DNA of 64,000 bases from Actinomadura latina NBRC 106108. Lineage in GTDB: Bacteria > Actinomycetota > Actinomycetes > Streptosporangiales > Streptosporangiaceae. The notes beneath the pieces were generated by a model. It saw nothing but the letters and a program-made list of their open reading frames with translations. It did not search any database and was not told the DNA's origin. Shown piece by piece: positions 50,469 to 58,759 of the stretch (position 1 is its first letter; every line of letters begins with the position of its first letter). The DNA lies in contig NZ_BCQS01000017.1 in assembly GCF_001552195.1 (NCBI RefSeq), positions 124,001 through 188,000 on the forward strand, in the 5' to 3' direction. A program made the translations under genes and the position numbers.

Positions 50469-51211
50469 AACTCCCCGAAGGCATGATCGAGCGCTTCGCC
50501 GCCGACCATCCTTACCCGCGCGCGTTCCTCACCGTCAGCGGAGCGCATCTGTACGGGTTCCCGTCCGAGGACTCCGACATCGACCTGCGCGGCGTCCACC
50601 TGCTGCCGCTGGAGGAGATCGTCGGCCTGGAGAAGGGCGACGAGACGATCACGCTGATGTGGGACCACGACGGTGTGGAGGCCGACGCGGTCACCCACGA
50701 CCTCGCCAAGTTCTGCGCGCTGCTGCTGCGGCGCAACGGCTACGTCCTTGAGCAGGTCATGTCGCCGCTGGTCGTGGCCACGTCCGAGGTGCACGCCGAG
50801 CTGAAGGCGCTCGTGCCGGGGCTCGTCACGTCCAACCACGCGCACCACTACCTGGGGTTCGCGCGGTCGCAGTGGCAGCTGTTCGAGAGGTCGCGCGAGC
50901 TGAAGCCGCTGCTCTACACGTTCCGGGTGCTGCTGACGGGCGTCCACCTGATGCGGACGGGCGAGGTCGAGGCCGACCTGACCCGCCTCACCGGCGACGG
51001 CCCGTCCTACCTGCCGGACCTGATCGAGGCCAAGCGCGCCGCCGAGCACGGCGCCCTCCCGGCGGACGCGCCCGCCGCGTCGCGCCTCCAGGACGACGTC
51101 GCCGCGCTCGCCGCCCGGCTGGAGGACGAGCGCGACCGCAGCGCCCTGCCCGGGTCCCCCGCGGGCCGCCGCGCTCTTCACGACTTGGTGGTTCGCACGC
51201 GCCTAGGCTGA
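50465..51211 (+). CDS. RlaP-like minimal nucleotidyltransferase 2
   Basis: 248 aa from GTG 50465, overlapping the stop of its paralogue. Active site SGAHLYGFPSEDSDID (metal Asp38 and Asp40), then LRGVHLLPLEE; the first motif has swapped order (SG for GS). The second half repeats the same helical layout (FRVLLTGVHLMRTGEVEADL). A tandem duplication that has diverged, perhaps working as a heterodimer. Confidence 0.8.
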   Translation: MKLPEGMIERFAADHPYPRAFLTVSGAHLYGFPSEDSDIDLRGVHLLPLEEIVGLEKGDETITLMWDHDGVEADAVTHDLAKFCALLLRRNGYVLEQVMSPLVVATSEVHAELKALVPGLVTSNHAHHYLGFARSQWQLFERSRELKPLLYTFRVLLTGVHLMRTGEVEADLTRLTGDGPSYLPDLIEAKRAAEHGALPADAPAASRLQDDVAALAARLEDERDRSALPGSPAGRRALHDLVVRTRLG

Positions 51212-51322
51212 ACCCTGCGGTGCCTCCCCTGCGTGCCACCGGTTATACGGACCGTTTGGACGCAACCACCCGGATATGTGGCCACGTACCAGAGGTGATT
51301 GCGGAGCCGAGGAAGGGGAGCG

Positions 51323-51979
51323 ATGCACGAGCAGGGCATCGACCAGAAGGACATCGCGGAGGCGGATCTGCGGACCAGGCGCGGCGTGTTCCGCGCCGTC
51401 GCGTTCCGCGACCCTGTCGACGGGCACGAGCACATGGCGCTGGTGCGCGGCGACGTCCGGGAATGCGGGGACGTGCTCGTCCGGATGCACTCCGAGTGCA
51501 TGACGGGCGACATCTTCGGCGCCACCCGCTGCGAATGCGGGGACCAGCTCGGCGCGGCGCTGGACACGATCGTCCGCGAGGGCGCCGGCATCCTGGTCTA
51601 CCTCCGCGGGCACGAGGGGCGCGGGATCGGGCTGGTGGCGAAGGTGCGCACCCACATCCTGCAGGACGACCAGGGCCTCGACACCGTCGACTCCGCCACC
51701 GCGATCGGGCTGCCGGTCGACGTCCGCGACTACGGCCCGGCCGCACGGATCCTGCGGCACCTCGGCGTCCGGTCGGTGCGGCTGATGTCGAACAACCCCG
51801 ACAAGGTCCGGGCGCTGGAGTCCTACGGCGTGCTCGTCGCCGCCCGGGTGCCGCTGCTCGTCCCGGTCAGCGACGACAACGTCCGCTACCTCACCGCCAA
51901 GCGCGACCGCCTCGGCCACGACCTGCCCCAGCTGGACGCCGCGGTTCTCGGTGAGGCACCGGTCAGCGAGGTGCACTGA
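51323..51979 (+). CDS. GTP cyclohydrolase II homologue with altered active site
   Basis: 218 aa from ATG 51323 with AGGAAGGGGAG upstream. The fold and zinc site are intact: Cys59, Cys70 and Cys72 in SECMTGDIFGATRCECG, and RGHEGRGIGL. The Tyr of Escherichia coli RibA (Tyr105 in RAYALQ) is His111 here (RTHILQ). Changing this position in a Streptomyces homologue (SCO6655, Met) goes with stopping at the formylated pyrimidine FAPy instead of going on to the riboflavin precursor; this I recall from the literature. No other rib gene is nearby. It starts a seven-gene operon of unknown product, not a riboflavin operon. Confidence 0.85.
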   Translation: MHEQGIDQKDIAEADLRTRRGVFRAVAFRDPVDGHEHMALVRGDVRECGDVLVRMHSECMTGDIFGATRCECGDQLGAALDTIVREGAGILVYLRGHEGRGIGLVAKVRTHILQDDQGLDTVDSATAIGLPVDVRDYGPAARILRHLGVRSVRLMSNNPDKVRALESYGVLVAARVPLLVPVSDDNVRYLTAKRDRLGHDLPQLDAAVLGEAPVSEVH

Positions 51980-52797
51980 TGGTGCGGCCCATGACCTTGA
52001 CGCGGCCGCCGCTGCGGCCGCCGCTGCGGGCTCCCGTGCCGCTGCCGCGCCGGCCGCGCCTCACCCGGGGGCCCGAACTGGGGCTCGCGGTGGCGGCGCA
52101 GCTCGCGCTGCTGGCGGTGCTTCGTCCCGGCCACGCGGGCCTGGCCGTGGGCGTCGGATACGCGCTGGCGTCGTGGGCGCTCCTCACCCGGGCCTTCCGG
52201 CGGCGGCGCACGCTCGGACCGGCCGATCACGTGACGCTGGCGCGGGTCGTGCTCACCGGAGGAGTCGCGGCGCTGGTCGCGGGGCATCTCGCCGGCGCCG
52301 GGCACACCGCGGCGCTGGTCGCGGTCGCGTCGGTCGCGCTCGTCCTGGACGGCGTGGACGGGCAGGTCGCCCGGCGCACCGGGACGGCGTCGAAGCTCGG
52401 TGCGCGGTTCGACATGGAGACCGACGCGCTGCTGGTGCTGGTGCTGAGCGTCGAGGTCGCCTGGTCGGCCGGGGCGTGGGTCCTCGCGATCGGCGCCATG
52501 CGGTACGCGTTCGGCGCGGCGGCCTGGGCGGCGCCGTGGCTGCGCGCCGACCTGCGGCCGAGCGTCGCGCGCAAGACCGTCGCGGTGGTGCAGGGCGTGG
52601 TGCTGGTCGTGGCCGCGGCGGGGGTCGTCCCGTACGCGGGCCTGCTGGTGGCGGCGGCGCTCGCGCTGCTGGTGTGGTCGTTCGGGCGGGACGTGCGGTG
52701 GCTGTCGGCGCGGCGGGACCGGCGCGCCGGCACGGCCCGGGGGAGGAGCACGGATGGAGCGCGACGCGCGCGCCTTCTGGATCCGGTCGCCCGGTAA
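51979..52797 (+). CDS. CDP-alcohol phosphatidyltransferase family enzyme
   Basis: 272 aa, ATG 51979 overlapping the previous stop (ATG 51994 possible). The family signature is complete: D124-G-V-D127-G-Q-V-A-R132, G141, D145, D149. About six membrane segments. It transfers a phospho-alcohol head group from a CDP carrier to an alcohol acceptor. In this operon it may join an alcohol or sugar-phosphate part of the product to a lipid or polyol. The 3' end overlaps the dehydrogenase gene by 44 nt. Confidence 0.83.
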   Translation: MVRPMTLTRPPLRPPLRAPVPLPRRPRLTRGPELGLAVAAQLALLAVLRPGHAGLAVGVGYALASWALLTRAFRRRRTLGPADHVTLARVVLTGGVAALVAGHLAGAGHTAALVAVASVALVLDGVDGQVARRTGTASKLGARFDMETDALLVLVLSVEVAWSAGAWVLAIGAMRYAFGAAAWAAPWLRADLRPSVARKTVAVVQGVVLVVAAAGVVPYAGLLVAAALALLVWSFGRDVRWLSARRDRRAGTARGRSTDGARRARLLDPVAR

Positions 52798-53725
52798 GGG
52801 GGAGATCGGTGACCTCGTCCTGCCGGAGCCGGGGCCGGGCGAGGCAGTCGTCCGCACGCTGTACTCCGGCGTGAGCCGCGGGACCGAGGCGATCGTGTTC
52901 CGCGGCGGCGTCCCGCCGAACCAGCACGCGATCATGCGGGCGCCGTTCCAGGACGGGACGTTCCCCGGCCCCGTCAAGTACGGGTACCTGAACGTCGGCG
53001 TGGTCGAGCACGGGCCGCCCGAGCTGGCCGGGCGGACGGTGTTCTGCCTCTACCCGCACCAGACCCGGTACGTCGTCCCGGCGAGCGCGGTCAGCGTCGT
53101 CCCGGCCGGTGTGCCGCCGGAGCGGGCCGTCCTCGCCGGGACGGTCGAGACGGCGGTGAACGCGCTGTGGGACGCGGCGCCGCTCGTCGGCGACCGCATC
53201 GCCGTGGTCGGCGCCGGGATGGTCGGCTGCTCGGTCGCGGGGGTCCTGGCCGGGTTCCCGGGGAGCCGTGTGCAACTGGTCGACACCGACCCGTCCCGAG
53301 CTTCCGCGGCGAAGGCGCTCGGCGTCGAGTTCGCCACGCCGGAGCGGGCCCTGGGCGGCTGCGACCTCGTCGTCCACGCGAGCGCGACCGAGGCGGGGCT
53401 GGCGCGGGCGCTGGAGCTGCTCGCGCCGGAGGGCGAGGTCATCGAGCTGAGCTGGTACGGGGACCGGCGGATCAGCGTCCCGCTCGGCGAGTTCTTCCAC
53501 TCGCGGCGGCTGACCATCCGGGGCAGCCAGGTCGGCGCCGTGCCGCCGTCCCGCCGGGCGGGCCGGACGTTCGCCGACCGGCTCGCGCTGGCGCTGCGGC
53601 TGCTCGCGAACCCCGCCTTCGACGCGCTCATCACCGGGGAGAGCCCCTTCGCCGAGCTGCCGGAGCTGATGCCGCGGCTCGCGAACGGCGAGATCCCCGC
53701 CCTCTGCCACCGGATCGTCTACTGA
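52754..53725 (+). CDS. Medium-chain dehydrogenase/reductase without catalytic zinc
   Basis: 323 aa from ATG 52754; GGGAGGAG lies 5 nt before it, inside the previous gene. The Rossmann part shows AVVGAGMVGCSVAGVL, then LVDTDPSRA. The usual zinc-binding Cys motif after the first strands is replaced by YSGVSRGTEA, as in BchC-like zinc-independent members. It should oxidise or reduce a secondary alcohol or ketone of the pathway intermediate with NAD(P). Confidence 0.82.
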   Translation: MERDARAFWIRSPGKGEIGDLVLPEPGPGEAVVRTLYSGVSRGTEAIVFRGGVPPNQHAIMRAPFQDGTFPGPVKYGYLNVGVVEHGPPELAGRTVFCLYPHQTRYVVPASAVSVVPAGVPPERAVLAGTVETAVNALWDAAPLVGDRIAVVGAGMVGCSVAGVLAGFPGSRVQLVDTDPSRASAAKALGVEFATPERALGGCDLVVHASATEAGLARALELLAPEGEVIELSWYGDRRISVPLGEFFHSRRLTIRGSQVGAVPPSRRAGRTFADRLALALRLLANPAFDALITGESPFAELPELMPRLANGEIPALCHRIVY

Positions 53726-53769
53726 GCCGGATCTCAACTGAGCCGGATCCCTACTGTGTCGGATCGTCA
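53721..53769 (+). repeat. Three tandem 16-17 nt repeats at a gene junction
   Basis: ACTGAGCCGGATCTCA (53721-53736), ACTGAGCCGGATCCCT (53737-53752) and ACTGTGTCGGATCGTCA (53753-53769). The first copy contains the dehydrogenase stop codon, and the preceding CCGGATCGTCT is a partial copy. It fills the only real gap in the operon and ends just before the next ribosome site. Confidence 0.75.
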
Positions 53770-53784
53770 ACGAGGAGGACGCTC

Positions 53785-54183
53785 TTGTTCGGCATCACCG
53801 TCCGCGACCACGTCATGATCGCGCACAGCTTCCGCGGCGAGGTCTTCGGGCCGGCGCAGCGGCTGCACGGCGCCACGTACGTGGTGGACGCGACGTTCCG
53901 CCGGGCCGGTCTCGACCCGGACGGGCTCGTCGTCGACATCGGGCTCGCCACCCGCGAGCTGGGCGAGGTCCTGGGCGGGCTGAACTACCGCAACCTGGAC
54001 GAGGAGCCGGAGTTCGCCGGGGTCAACACCTCGACCGAGTTCCTCGCCAAGGTCATCGCCGACCGGCTCGCCGGCCGGATCCACGCGGGCGCGCTCGGCG
54101 AGCACGCGCGCGGCCTGTCCGGCATTACGGTGACGCTGCACGAGTCGCACGTCGCCTGGGCCAGTTACGAGCGGGACCTGTGA
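53785..54183 (+). CDS. 6-pyruvoyltetrahydropterin synthase/QueD homologue lacking catalytic residues
   Basis: 132 aa from TTG 53785 with GAGGAGG at 53772. The PTPS fold is recognisable (IAHSFRG, RLHGATYVVDATF, NTSTEFLAKVIADRL, VTLHES). Compared with E. coli QueD, the catalytic Cys27 is Ala24, zinc ligand His33 is Ala30 (HGH becomes HGA), and the Asp70-His71 pair is Asn67-Tyr68. The pterin-anchoring Glu is kept (Glu120). So it likely binds a pterin or pyrimidine but does not run normal PTPS chemistry. It could be a new enzyme or a binding protein. Confidence 0.8.
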   Translation: MFGITVRDHVMIAHSFRGEVFGPAQRLHGATYVVDATFRRAGLDPDGLVVDIGLATRELGEVLGGLNYRNLDEEPEFAGVNTSTEFLAKVIADRLAGRIHAGALGEHARGLSGITVTLHESHVAWASYERDL

Positions 54184-55253
54184 CCGCGCCCGAGATCTGC
54201 GTCGTCGTCCCCGGCGGCATCGACGACGCCGGCGCCCCGAGCGGCGGCAACCACTACGACCGGCGGCTGTGCGACGAGCTGGCGGCGTCGGGGCGTCCCG
54301 TCCGCGAGGTGCCGGTGCCGGGGTCGTGGCCCCGCCCGGACGCGGCGGCGCGGGAGGGCCTCGCCCGCTCGCTCGCCGCGCTGCCCGACGGCGCCGTCGT
54401 CCTGATGGACGGCCTGGTCGCGTGCGGGGTCCCGGACATCGTCGTCCCGGAGGCCGGACGGCTGCGGCTGGCGGTCCTCGTCCACCTCCCGCTGGCGGAC
54501 GAGCCCGGACAAGCCGACCTGAACGCCGGGGAGCGGAAGGTGCTGGAGGCCGCCGGGGCGGTCGTCGCCACGAGCCCCTGGGCCAAGGACCACCTCATCG
54601 CCCATCACGGGCTCGACCCGTCGCGCGTCCACGCCGTCGTCCCGGGCACCGACCCGGCGCCGCTCGCGTCCGGCGCCGACGGCGCGACCCGCCTGCTGTG
54701 CGTGGCGTCGGTGACCCCCCGCAAGGGGCACGACGTCCTCGTGGAGGCGCTCGCCGCCGTCGCGCACCTGCCCTGGCGCTGCGAATGCGCCGGCCCCCTC
54801 GGCAGCGACCCCGGCCACGTGGCGCGCGTGCGCCGGCTGATCGCCCGGCACGGCCTCGGCGACCGCGTCGACCTGCGGGGGCCGCTGGCCGGGAAGCGGC
54901 TGGACGACGCCTACGCCGCCGCCGACGTGCTCGTCCTCGCGTCCCGCGCCGAGACGTTCGGGATGGTGGTGACCGAGGCCCTCGCGCGCGGCATCCCCGT
55001 CGTCGCGACGTCGGTGGACGGCGTCCCCGACACGCTCGGCTGGGACCCGACCGGCGCCGTCCCCGGCCTCCTCGTCCCGCCGGACGACCCGGCCGCGCTG
55101 GCCGCGGCGCTGCGCCGCTGGCTCGTCGAACCCGAGCTGCGGGGCCGCCTGCGCGCCGCCGCCCGGCTGCGCCGCGGCATGCTGCCCGGCTGGAACGACA
55201 CGGCCCGCCGCATGGCGACCGTCCTGTCCCGGCTGCGGAGGGAGGCACGATGA
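54180..55253 (+). CDS. GT4-family glycosyltransferase
   Basis: 357 aa from GTG 54180, overlapping the previous stop. GT-B fold with an N-terminal SGGNHYDRRLCDELAASGRP loop and the C-terminal nucleotide-sugar motif SRAETFGMVVTEALARGIPV (E-x7-E). No membrane segment. It adds a sugar to the pathway product or lipid carrier. Confidence 0.88.
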   Translation: MTAPEICVVVPGGIDDAGAPSGGNHYDRRLCDELAASGRPVREVPVPGSWPRPDAAAREGLARSLAALPDGAVVLMDGLVACGVPDIVVPEAGRLRLAVLVHLPLADEPGQADLNAGERKVLEAAGAVVATSPWAKDHLIAHHGLDPSRVHAVVPGTDPAPLASGADGATRLLCVASVTPRKGHDVLVEALAAVAHLPWRCECAGPLGSDPGHVARVRRLIARHGLGDRVDLRGPLAGKRLDDAYAAADVLVLASRAETFGMVVTEALARGIPVVATSVDGVPDTLGWDPTGAVPGLLVPPDDPAALAAALRRWLVEPELRGRLRAAARLRRGMLPGWNDTARRMATVLSRLRREAR

Positions 55254-56044
55254 GCTTCGACCCCGACTGGCTGGCGCTGCGGGAGAGCGCCGACGCCGCC
55301 GCCCGCGCCGCCGACCTGCTCGAACCGCTCCGGGCCGCACTCCCGCCGGACGGGCCGCTGGTCATCTGGGACCTCGGCTGCGGCACCGGCTCGCTCGGCC
55401 GCTGGCTGTCCGGGCGGCTGCGCGGCCCGCAGCACTGGATCCTGCACGACCGCGATCCGGCCCTGCTCGACCTCGCCCGCGCCAACGACTACGTCACCGC
55501 CGACGGGCTGCCCGCGACGATCGAGACGCGCGCGTTCGACCTCGCCGCGCTGCGGGCGTCGGACCTGGTCGGCGCGTCGCTCGTCACCGCGTCCGCGCTG
55601 CTGGACGTGCTCACCGCCGCCGGGATCGAGACGATCGCCGCGGCGGCCGCCTGCCCGGCGCTGCTCACCCTGTCGGTCGTCGGCCGCGTCCGGTTCTCCC
55701 CGTCCGAGCCGCTCGACGCCGTGGTCGCCGCCGCCTTCGACGCCCACCAGCGCCGCGGCGGCCTGCTCGGGCCGGACGCCGTCACCGCCGCGATCAAGGC
55801 GTTCGGGCGGCGCGGCGCGACCGTCCTGACCCGTCCGAGCCCATGGCGGCTCGGCCCCGGCCAGTCCGCGCTGACCGCCGCGTGGCTGCGCGGCTGGGTC
55901 GGCGCCGCCGTCGAGCAGCAACCGGACCTGGCCCCGTCCGCGGACGACTACCTGAGCCGGCGCCTCGCCGACTGCGCCGCCGGCCGGCTCACCGCCGAGG
56001 TCCACCACCTGGACCTGCTCGCCATACCTGGGAGAACTTCATGA
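55250..56044 (+). CDS. SAM-dependent methyltransferase, class I
   Basis: 264 aa from ATG 55250, overlapping the GT stop. SAM motif I is WDLGCGTGSLG (about 40-50), with the acidic end of strand 2 at LHDRDPALLDLA. The rest is not typical of any subfamily I can name. It probably methylates the pathway intermediate. Confidence 0.85.
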   Translation: MSFDPDWLALRESADAAARAADLLEPLRAALPPDGPLVIWDLGCGTGSLGRWLSGRLRGPQHWILHDRDPALLDLARANDYVTADGLPATIETRAFDLAALRASDLVGASLVTASALLDVLTAAGIETIAAAAACPALLTLSVVGRVRFSPSEPLDAVVAAAFDAHQRRGGLLGPDAVTAAIKAFGRRGATVLTRPSPWRLGPGQSALTAAWLRGWVGAAVEQQPDLAPSADDYLSRRLADCAAGRLTAEVHHLDLLAIPGRTS

Positions 56045-56970
56045 AGAGGCTCTGGCCTTGGGGGCGCCTGCTCGTCGGGCTGGGCATCCTTGCCGGGCTG
56101 CTGTGGTGGCACAGCACGGACGCCTTCGTGGCGGCGCTCCACGCCATCGATTCCGAATCCGTGGTCCTGGCCCTCGCCATCGGCCTGCTGACCACGGTGC
56201 TCAGCGCGGCCCGGTGGTGGCTGGTCGCCCGGCGCGTCGGCCTGCGCCTGCCCATGGCCGGCGCCGTCACGGACTACTACAGGTCCCAGTTCCTCAACGC
56301 CGTGCTGCCCGCGGGCGTCCTGGGGGACGTGCACCGGGCGGTGAGCCACGGCCACCGATCGGGTGACGTCGCCCGAGGGGTGCGGGCCGTGTTCCTCGAA
56401 CGGACCGCCGGCCAGGGCGTCGCCATCGTCGCGGGGCTCGCCGCGCTGTTCGCGTACCCGGCCCTGGTGTCGGCGATGGCCCCGGCCCTCATCCCGGTGG
56501 GGATCGCCCTGGCGGGGGTGCTGGCGCTGGGCCGCTGGAAGCATCCGGCCCTGGCGTCCACGTTCACCGACCTGCGCGCCGCTGCGGGCGCCTGGCCGGG
56601 CATCGTCGGCCTGTCGGTCGCGGCACTGGGCGGACATCTGGCGCTGTTCGTCGTCGCGGCCCGCCTGGCCGGCGCGACGGCTCCGGTCGCCACCCTGCTG
56701 CCGCTCCTGCTGCTCGCGCTGCTGGCGATGGTCCTGCCGATCAACATCGGCGGCTGGGGGCCGCGCGAGGCCGTCCTCGCGCTGGCGTTCGGTGCGGCCG
56801 GGCTCGGCTCAGCGCAGGGCCTGACCGTCTCGGTCGTCTACGGGGTGCTGAGCCTGGTCGCGTGCCTGCCCGGCGCCGCGACCCTGCTGCTGAAGCACCG
56901 CGAGGACGTCCCCGAACGCCGCGACAAGGCTCCGCAGCGCGTCCCGGCCCTTGCCGGCGCGGGCCAGTGA
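56041..56970 (+). CDS. Flippase-like membrane protein (LPG synthase TM / AglD family)
   Basis: 309 aa from ATG 56041, overlapping the methyltransferase stop. About eight membrane segments; YYRSQFLNAVLPAGVLGDVH and the late PINIGGWGPREA loop are the hallmarks of the lysylphosphatidylglycerol synthase TM family, many of which move lipid-linked molecules. Last gene of the operon, suggesting the product is lipid-linked or exported. Its final 162 bp overlap the convergent creatininase gene. Confidence 0.83.
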   Translation: MKRLWPWGRLLVGLGILAGLLWWHSTDAFVAALHAIDSESVVLALAIGLLTTVLSAARWWLVARRVGLRLPMAGAVTDYYRSQFLNAVLPAGVLGDVHRAVSHGHRSGDVARGVRAVFLERTAGQGVAIVAGLAALFAYPALVSAMAPALIPVGIALAGVLALGRWKHPALASTFTDLRAAAGAWPGIVGLSVAALGGHLALFVVAARLAGATAPVATLLPLLLLALLAMVLPINIGGWGPREAVLALAFGAAGLGSAQGLTVSVVYGVLSLVACLPGAATLLLKHREDVPERRDKAPQRVPALAGAGQ

Positions 56971-57570
56971 AGGCTGCCCGATGACGCCCGACGCCGTGTA
57001 GGCGGCCATCCCCGCCGTCAGCAGATGCCGCCGGTCATCGGCCAGATGATCGGCGGTGTCGTACCCGTCCCGGAGCAGGCCGGGGTGGGCGTGCAGCAGG
57101 ATCGACGCCTCCAGTTCCCCGGCGTGCATGTCGCTGTCCCCGGACGTCTCGACGCCCGCCGCCTTCCGCGCGGCCTCCCAGTCCTCGAACCCCGGGAAGA
57201 GGGCCATGTCGCCGTGCGCCTCCTGCACGACGTTGCCCAGGACATAGTTCCCGCCGTGCCCGCTGACCAGCACGAGCTTCGGGACCCCGGCCCCGCGCAG
57301 CGACTCGGCGACGTCCCTCACGACCGCGTGCAGGGTGGCCGCGGAGATGCTCACCGTCCCGGGCCAGCCGGCGTGCTCGTGCGAGCACGAGATCGTCACG
57401 GGCGGGAGCACCTGGACCGCGTGCGCCTTCGCGATCTCCTCCGCGAGCGTGCAGGCGATCACCGTGTCCGTCGCGAGCGGCAGGAACGGCCCGTGCTGCT
57501 CGAAGCTGCCCACCGGCAGCACGGCCACGGGGACGTCCGGAACCTCGGCGCTCGTATGCATCGGCAACAT
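56809..57570 (-). CDS. Creatininase-family amidohydrolase
   Basis: 253 aa from ATG 57570 (ATG 57561 possible). All metal ligands are present: Glu24 and His26 in SFEQHG, Asp35 in ATDT, His105 in SGHGG and Glu152 in HAGELE. The family includes archaeal ArfB, which deformylates FAPy, the very product predicted for the variant cyclohydrolase encoded at 51323. It is antisense to the end of the flippase gene and 34 nt downstream of metX, so it could equally be read from the met operon. The last 40 residues lie in the overlap and do not look conserved. Confidence 0.82.
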   Translation of the reverse strand: MLPMHTSAEVPDVPVAVLPVGSFEQHGPFLPLATDTVIACTLAEEIAKAHAVQVLPPVTISCSHEHAGWPGTVSISAATLHAVVRDVAESLRGAGVPKLVLVSGHGGNYVLGNVVQEAHGDMALFPGFEDWEAARKAAGVETSGDSDMHAGELEASILLHAHPGLLRDGYDTADHLADDRRHLLTAGMAAYTASGVIGQPSLARAGKGRDALRSLVAAFGDVLAVLQQQGRGAGQARDQAQHPVDDRDGQALR

Positions 57571-57604
57571 GCCCCAACTCTGCCGCATCCGCCGGGGCCG
57601 CGGC

Positions 57605-58759
57605 TCAGCCGCCGAGCACTTCCCGGACGAGCGCGCCGACCTGGCCGATCTCGGTGAGGAAGCCGTCGTGGCCGGACGTCGACCCGATCACCCGCGGCCG
57701 GTCCGCCCCCGGGATGCCGGCCGCGAGCTCCTCCTGCTGGGACAGCGGATAGAGCCGGTCGGAGTCGACGCCCGCCACCAGCGTCCGGGCCGTCACCCGG
57801 CGCAGCGCGGCGGCCGTGCCGCCTCGTCCGCGGCCGACGTCGTGGCCGTTCATCGCCTCGGTGAGCACCACGTAGCTGCCCGCGTCGAAACGTCCCACCA
57901 GCTTGCCCGCGTGGTGGTCGAGGTAGGACTCCACCTGGTAGCGCCCGGACCGCCACGGGTCCTCGCCGTCCTGCGGGCGGCGGCCGAAACGGGCCTGCAG
58001 CTCCGGTTCGCTGCGGTAGGTGATGTGGGCGAGCCTGCGGGCCGTGCCCAGCCCGGCGTGCGGGCCGTCCCCCGGCGCGGCGTCGTAGTAGTCGCCGCCG
58101 CGCCAGCCCGGATCCGAGCGGATGGCGTGCAGCTGCACGCCGGCCATGGCGATCTGCTCGGCGCTCGCCGCGGCCGTGCTGGCGAGCAGCAGCAGCGCCG
58201 CGGTGCGCTCCGGATACGTCACGGCCCATTCCAGGGCGCGCATCCCGCCCATCGAACCGCCGGTGACCAGCGCCCAGCGGCCGATCCCCAGCGCGTCCGC
58301 CAGCCGCGCCTCGGCGGCGACCATGTCGCGCTGCGTCAGGTACGGGAACGAACCGCCCCAGGGCCGCCCGTCCGGCCGGGGCGAGGACGGCCCGGTACTG
58401 CCCTGGCAGCCGCCCAGCACGTTGGGGGCGACGATGAACCAGCGGTCGGTGTCCAGCGGACGGCCCGGCCCGACCAGCCCGTCCCACCAGCCGGGCGTGG
58501 GATGCCCGGGTCCGGCCGGCCCGGCGACGTGGGCGTCCCCGGTGAGGGCGTGCAGCACCAGCACCGCGTTGGAGGCGTCGGGGGCGAGCCGCCCCCAGGT
58601 CTCGTACGCGAGCCGCACCCCGGGGAGCGCGCCGCCGGCCTCCAGCGGCAGCGGCCGGTCCAGGGTGACCCACTGCCGCCGCCCGGGCGGGTCCCCCTCC
58701 CGCCAGGCCCCGGAGGCCGGCGGGAGGGAGACCGGTGCGGTCTCGGAGTCGGTGCTCAG
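57605..58759 (-). CDS. metX: Homoserine O-acetyltransferase
   Basis: 384 aa. alpha/beta hydrolase fold: nucleophile Ser in TGGSMGGM, Asp in GVDSDRLYP and His in TSGHDGF. It makes O-acetylhomoserine for MetY. No ATG, GTG or TTG occurs in frame near the expected N-terminus. The best start is CTG at 58759, which overlaps the metY stop as CTGA and has AAGGG 6 nt upstream, so a rare CTG start with coupling to metY is likely. Confidence 0.85.
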   Translation of the reverse strand: MSTDSETAPVSLPPASGAWREGDPPGRRQWVTLDRPLPLEAGGALPGVRLAYETWGRLAPDASNAVLVLHALTGDAHVAGPAGPGHPTPGWWDGLVGPGRPLDTDRWFIVAPNVLGGCQGSTGPSSPRPDGRPWGGSFPYLTQRDMVAAEARLADALGIGRWALVTGGSMGGMRALEWAVTYPERTAALLLLASTAAASAEQIAMAGVQLHAIRSDPGWRGGDYYDAAPGDGPHAGLGTARRLAHITYRSEPELQARFGRRPQDGEDPWRSGRYQVESYLDHHAGKLVGRFDAGSYVVLTEAMNGHDVGRGRGGTAAALRRVTARTLVAGVDSDRLYPLSQQEELAAGIPGADRPRVIGSTSGHDGFLTEIGQVGALVREVLGG

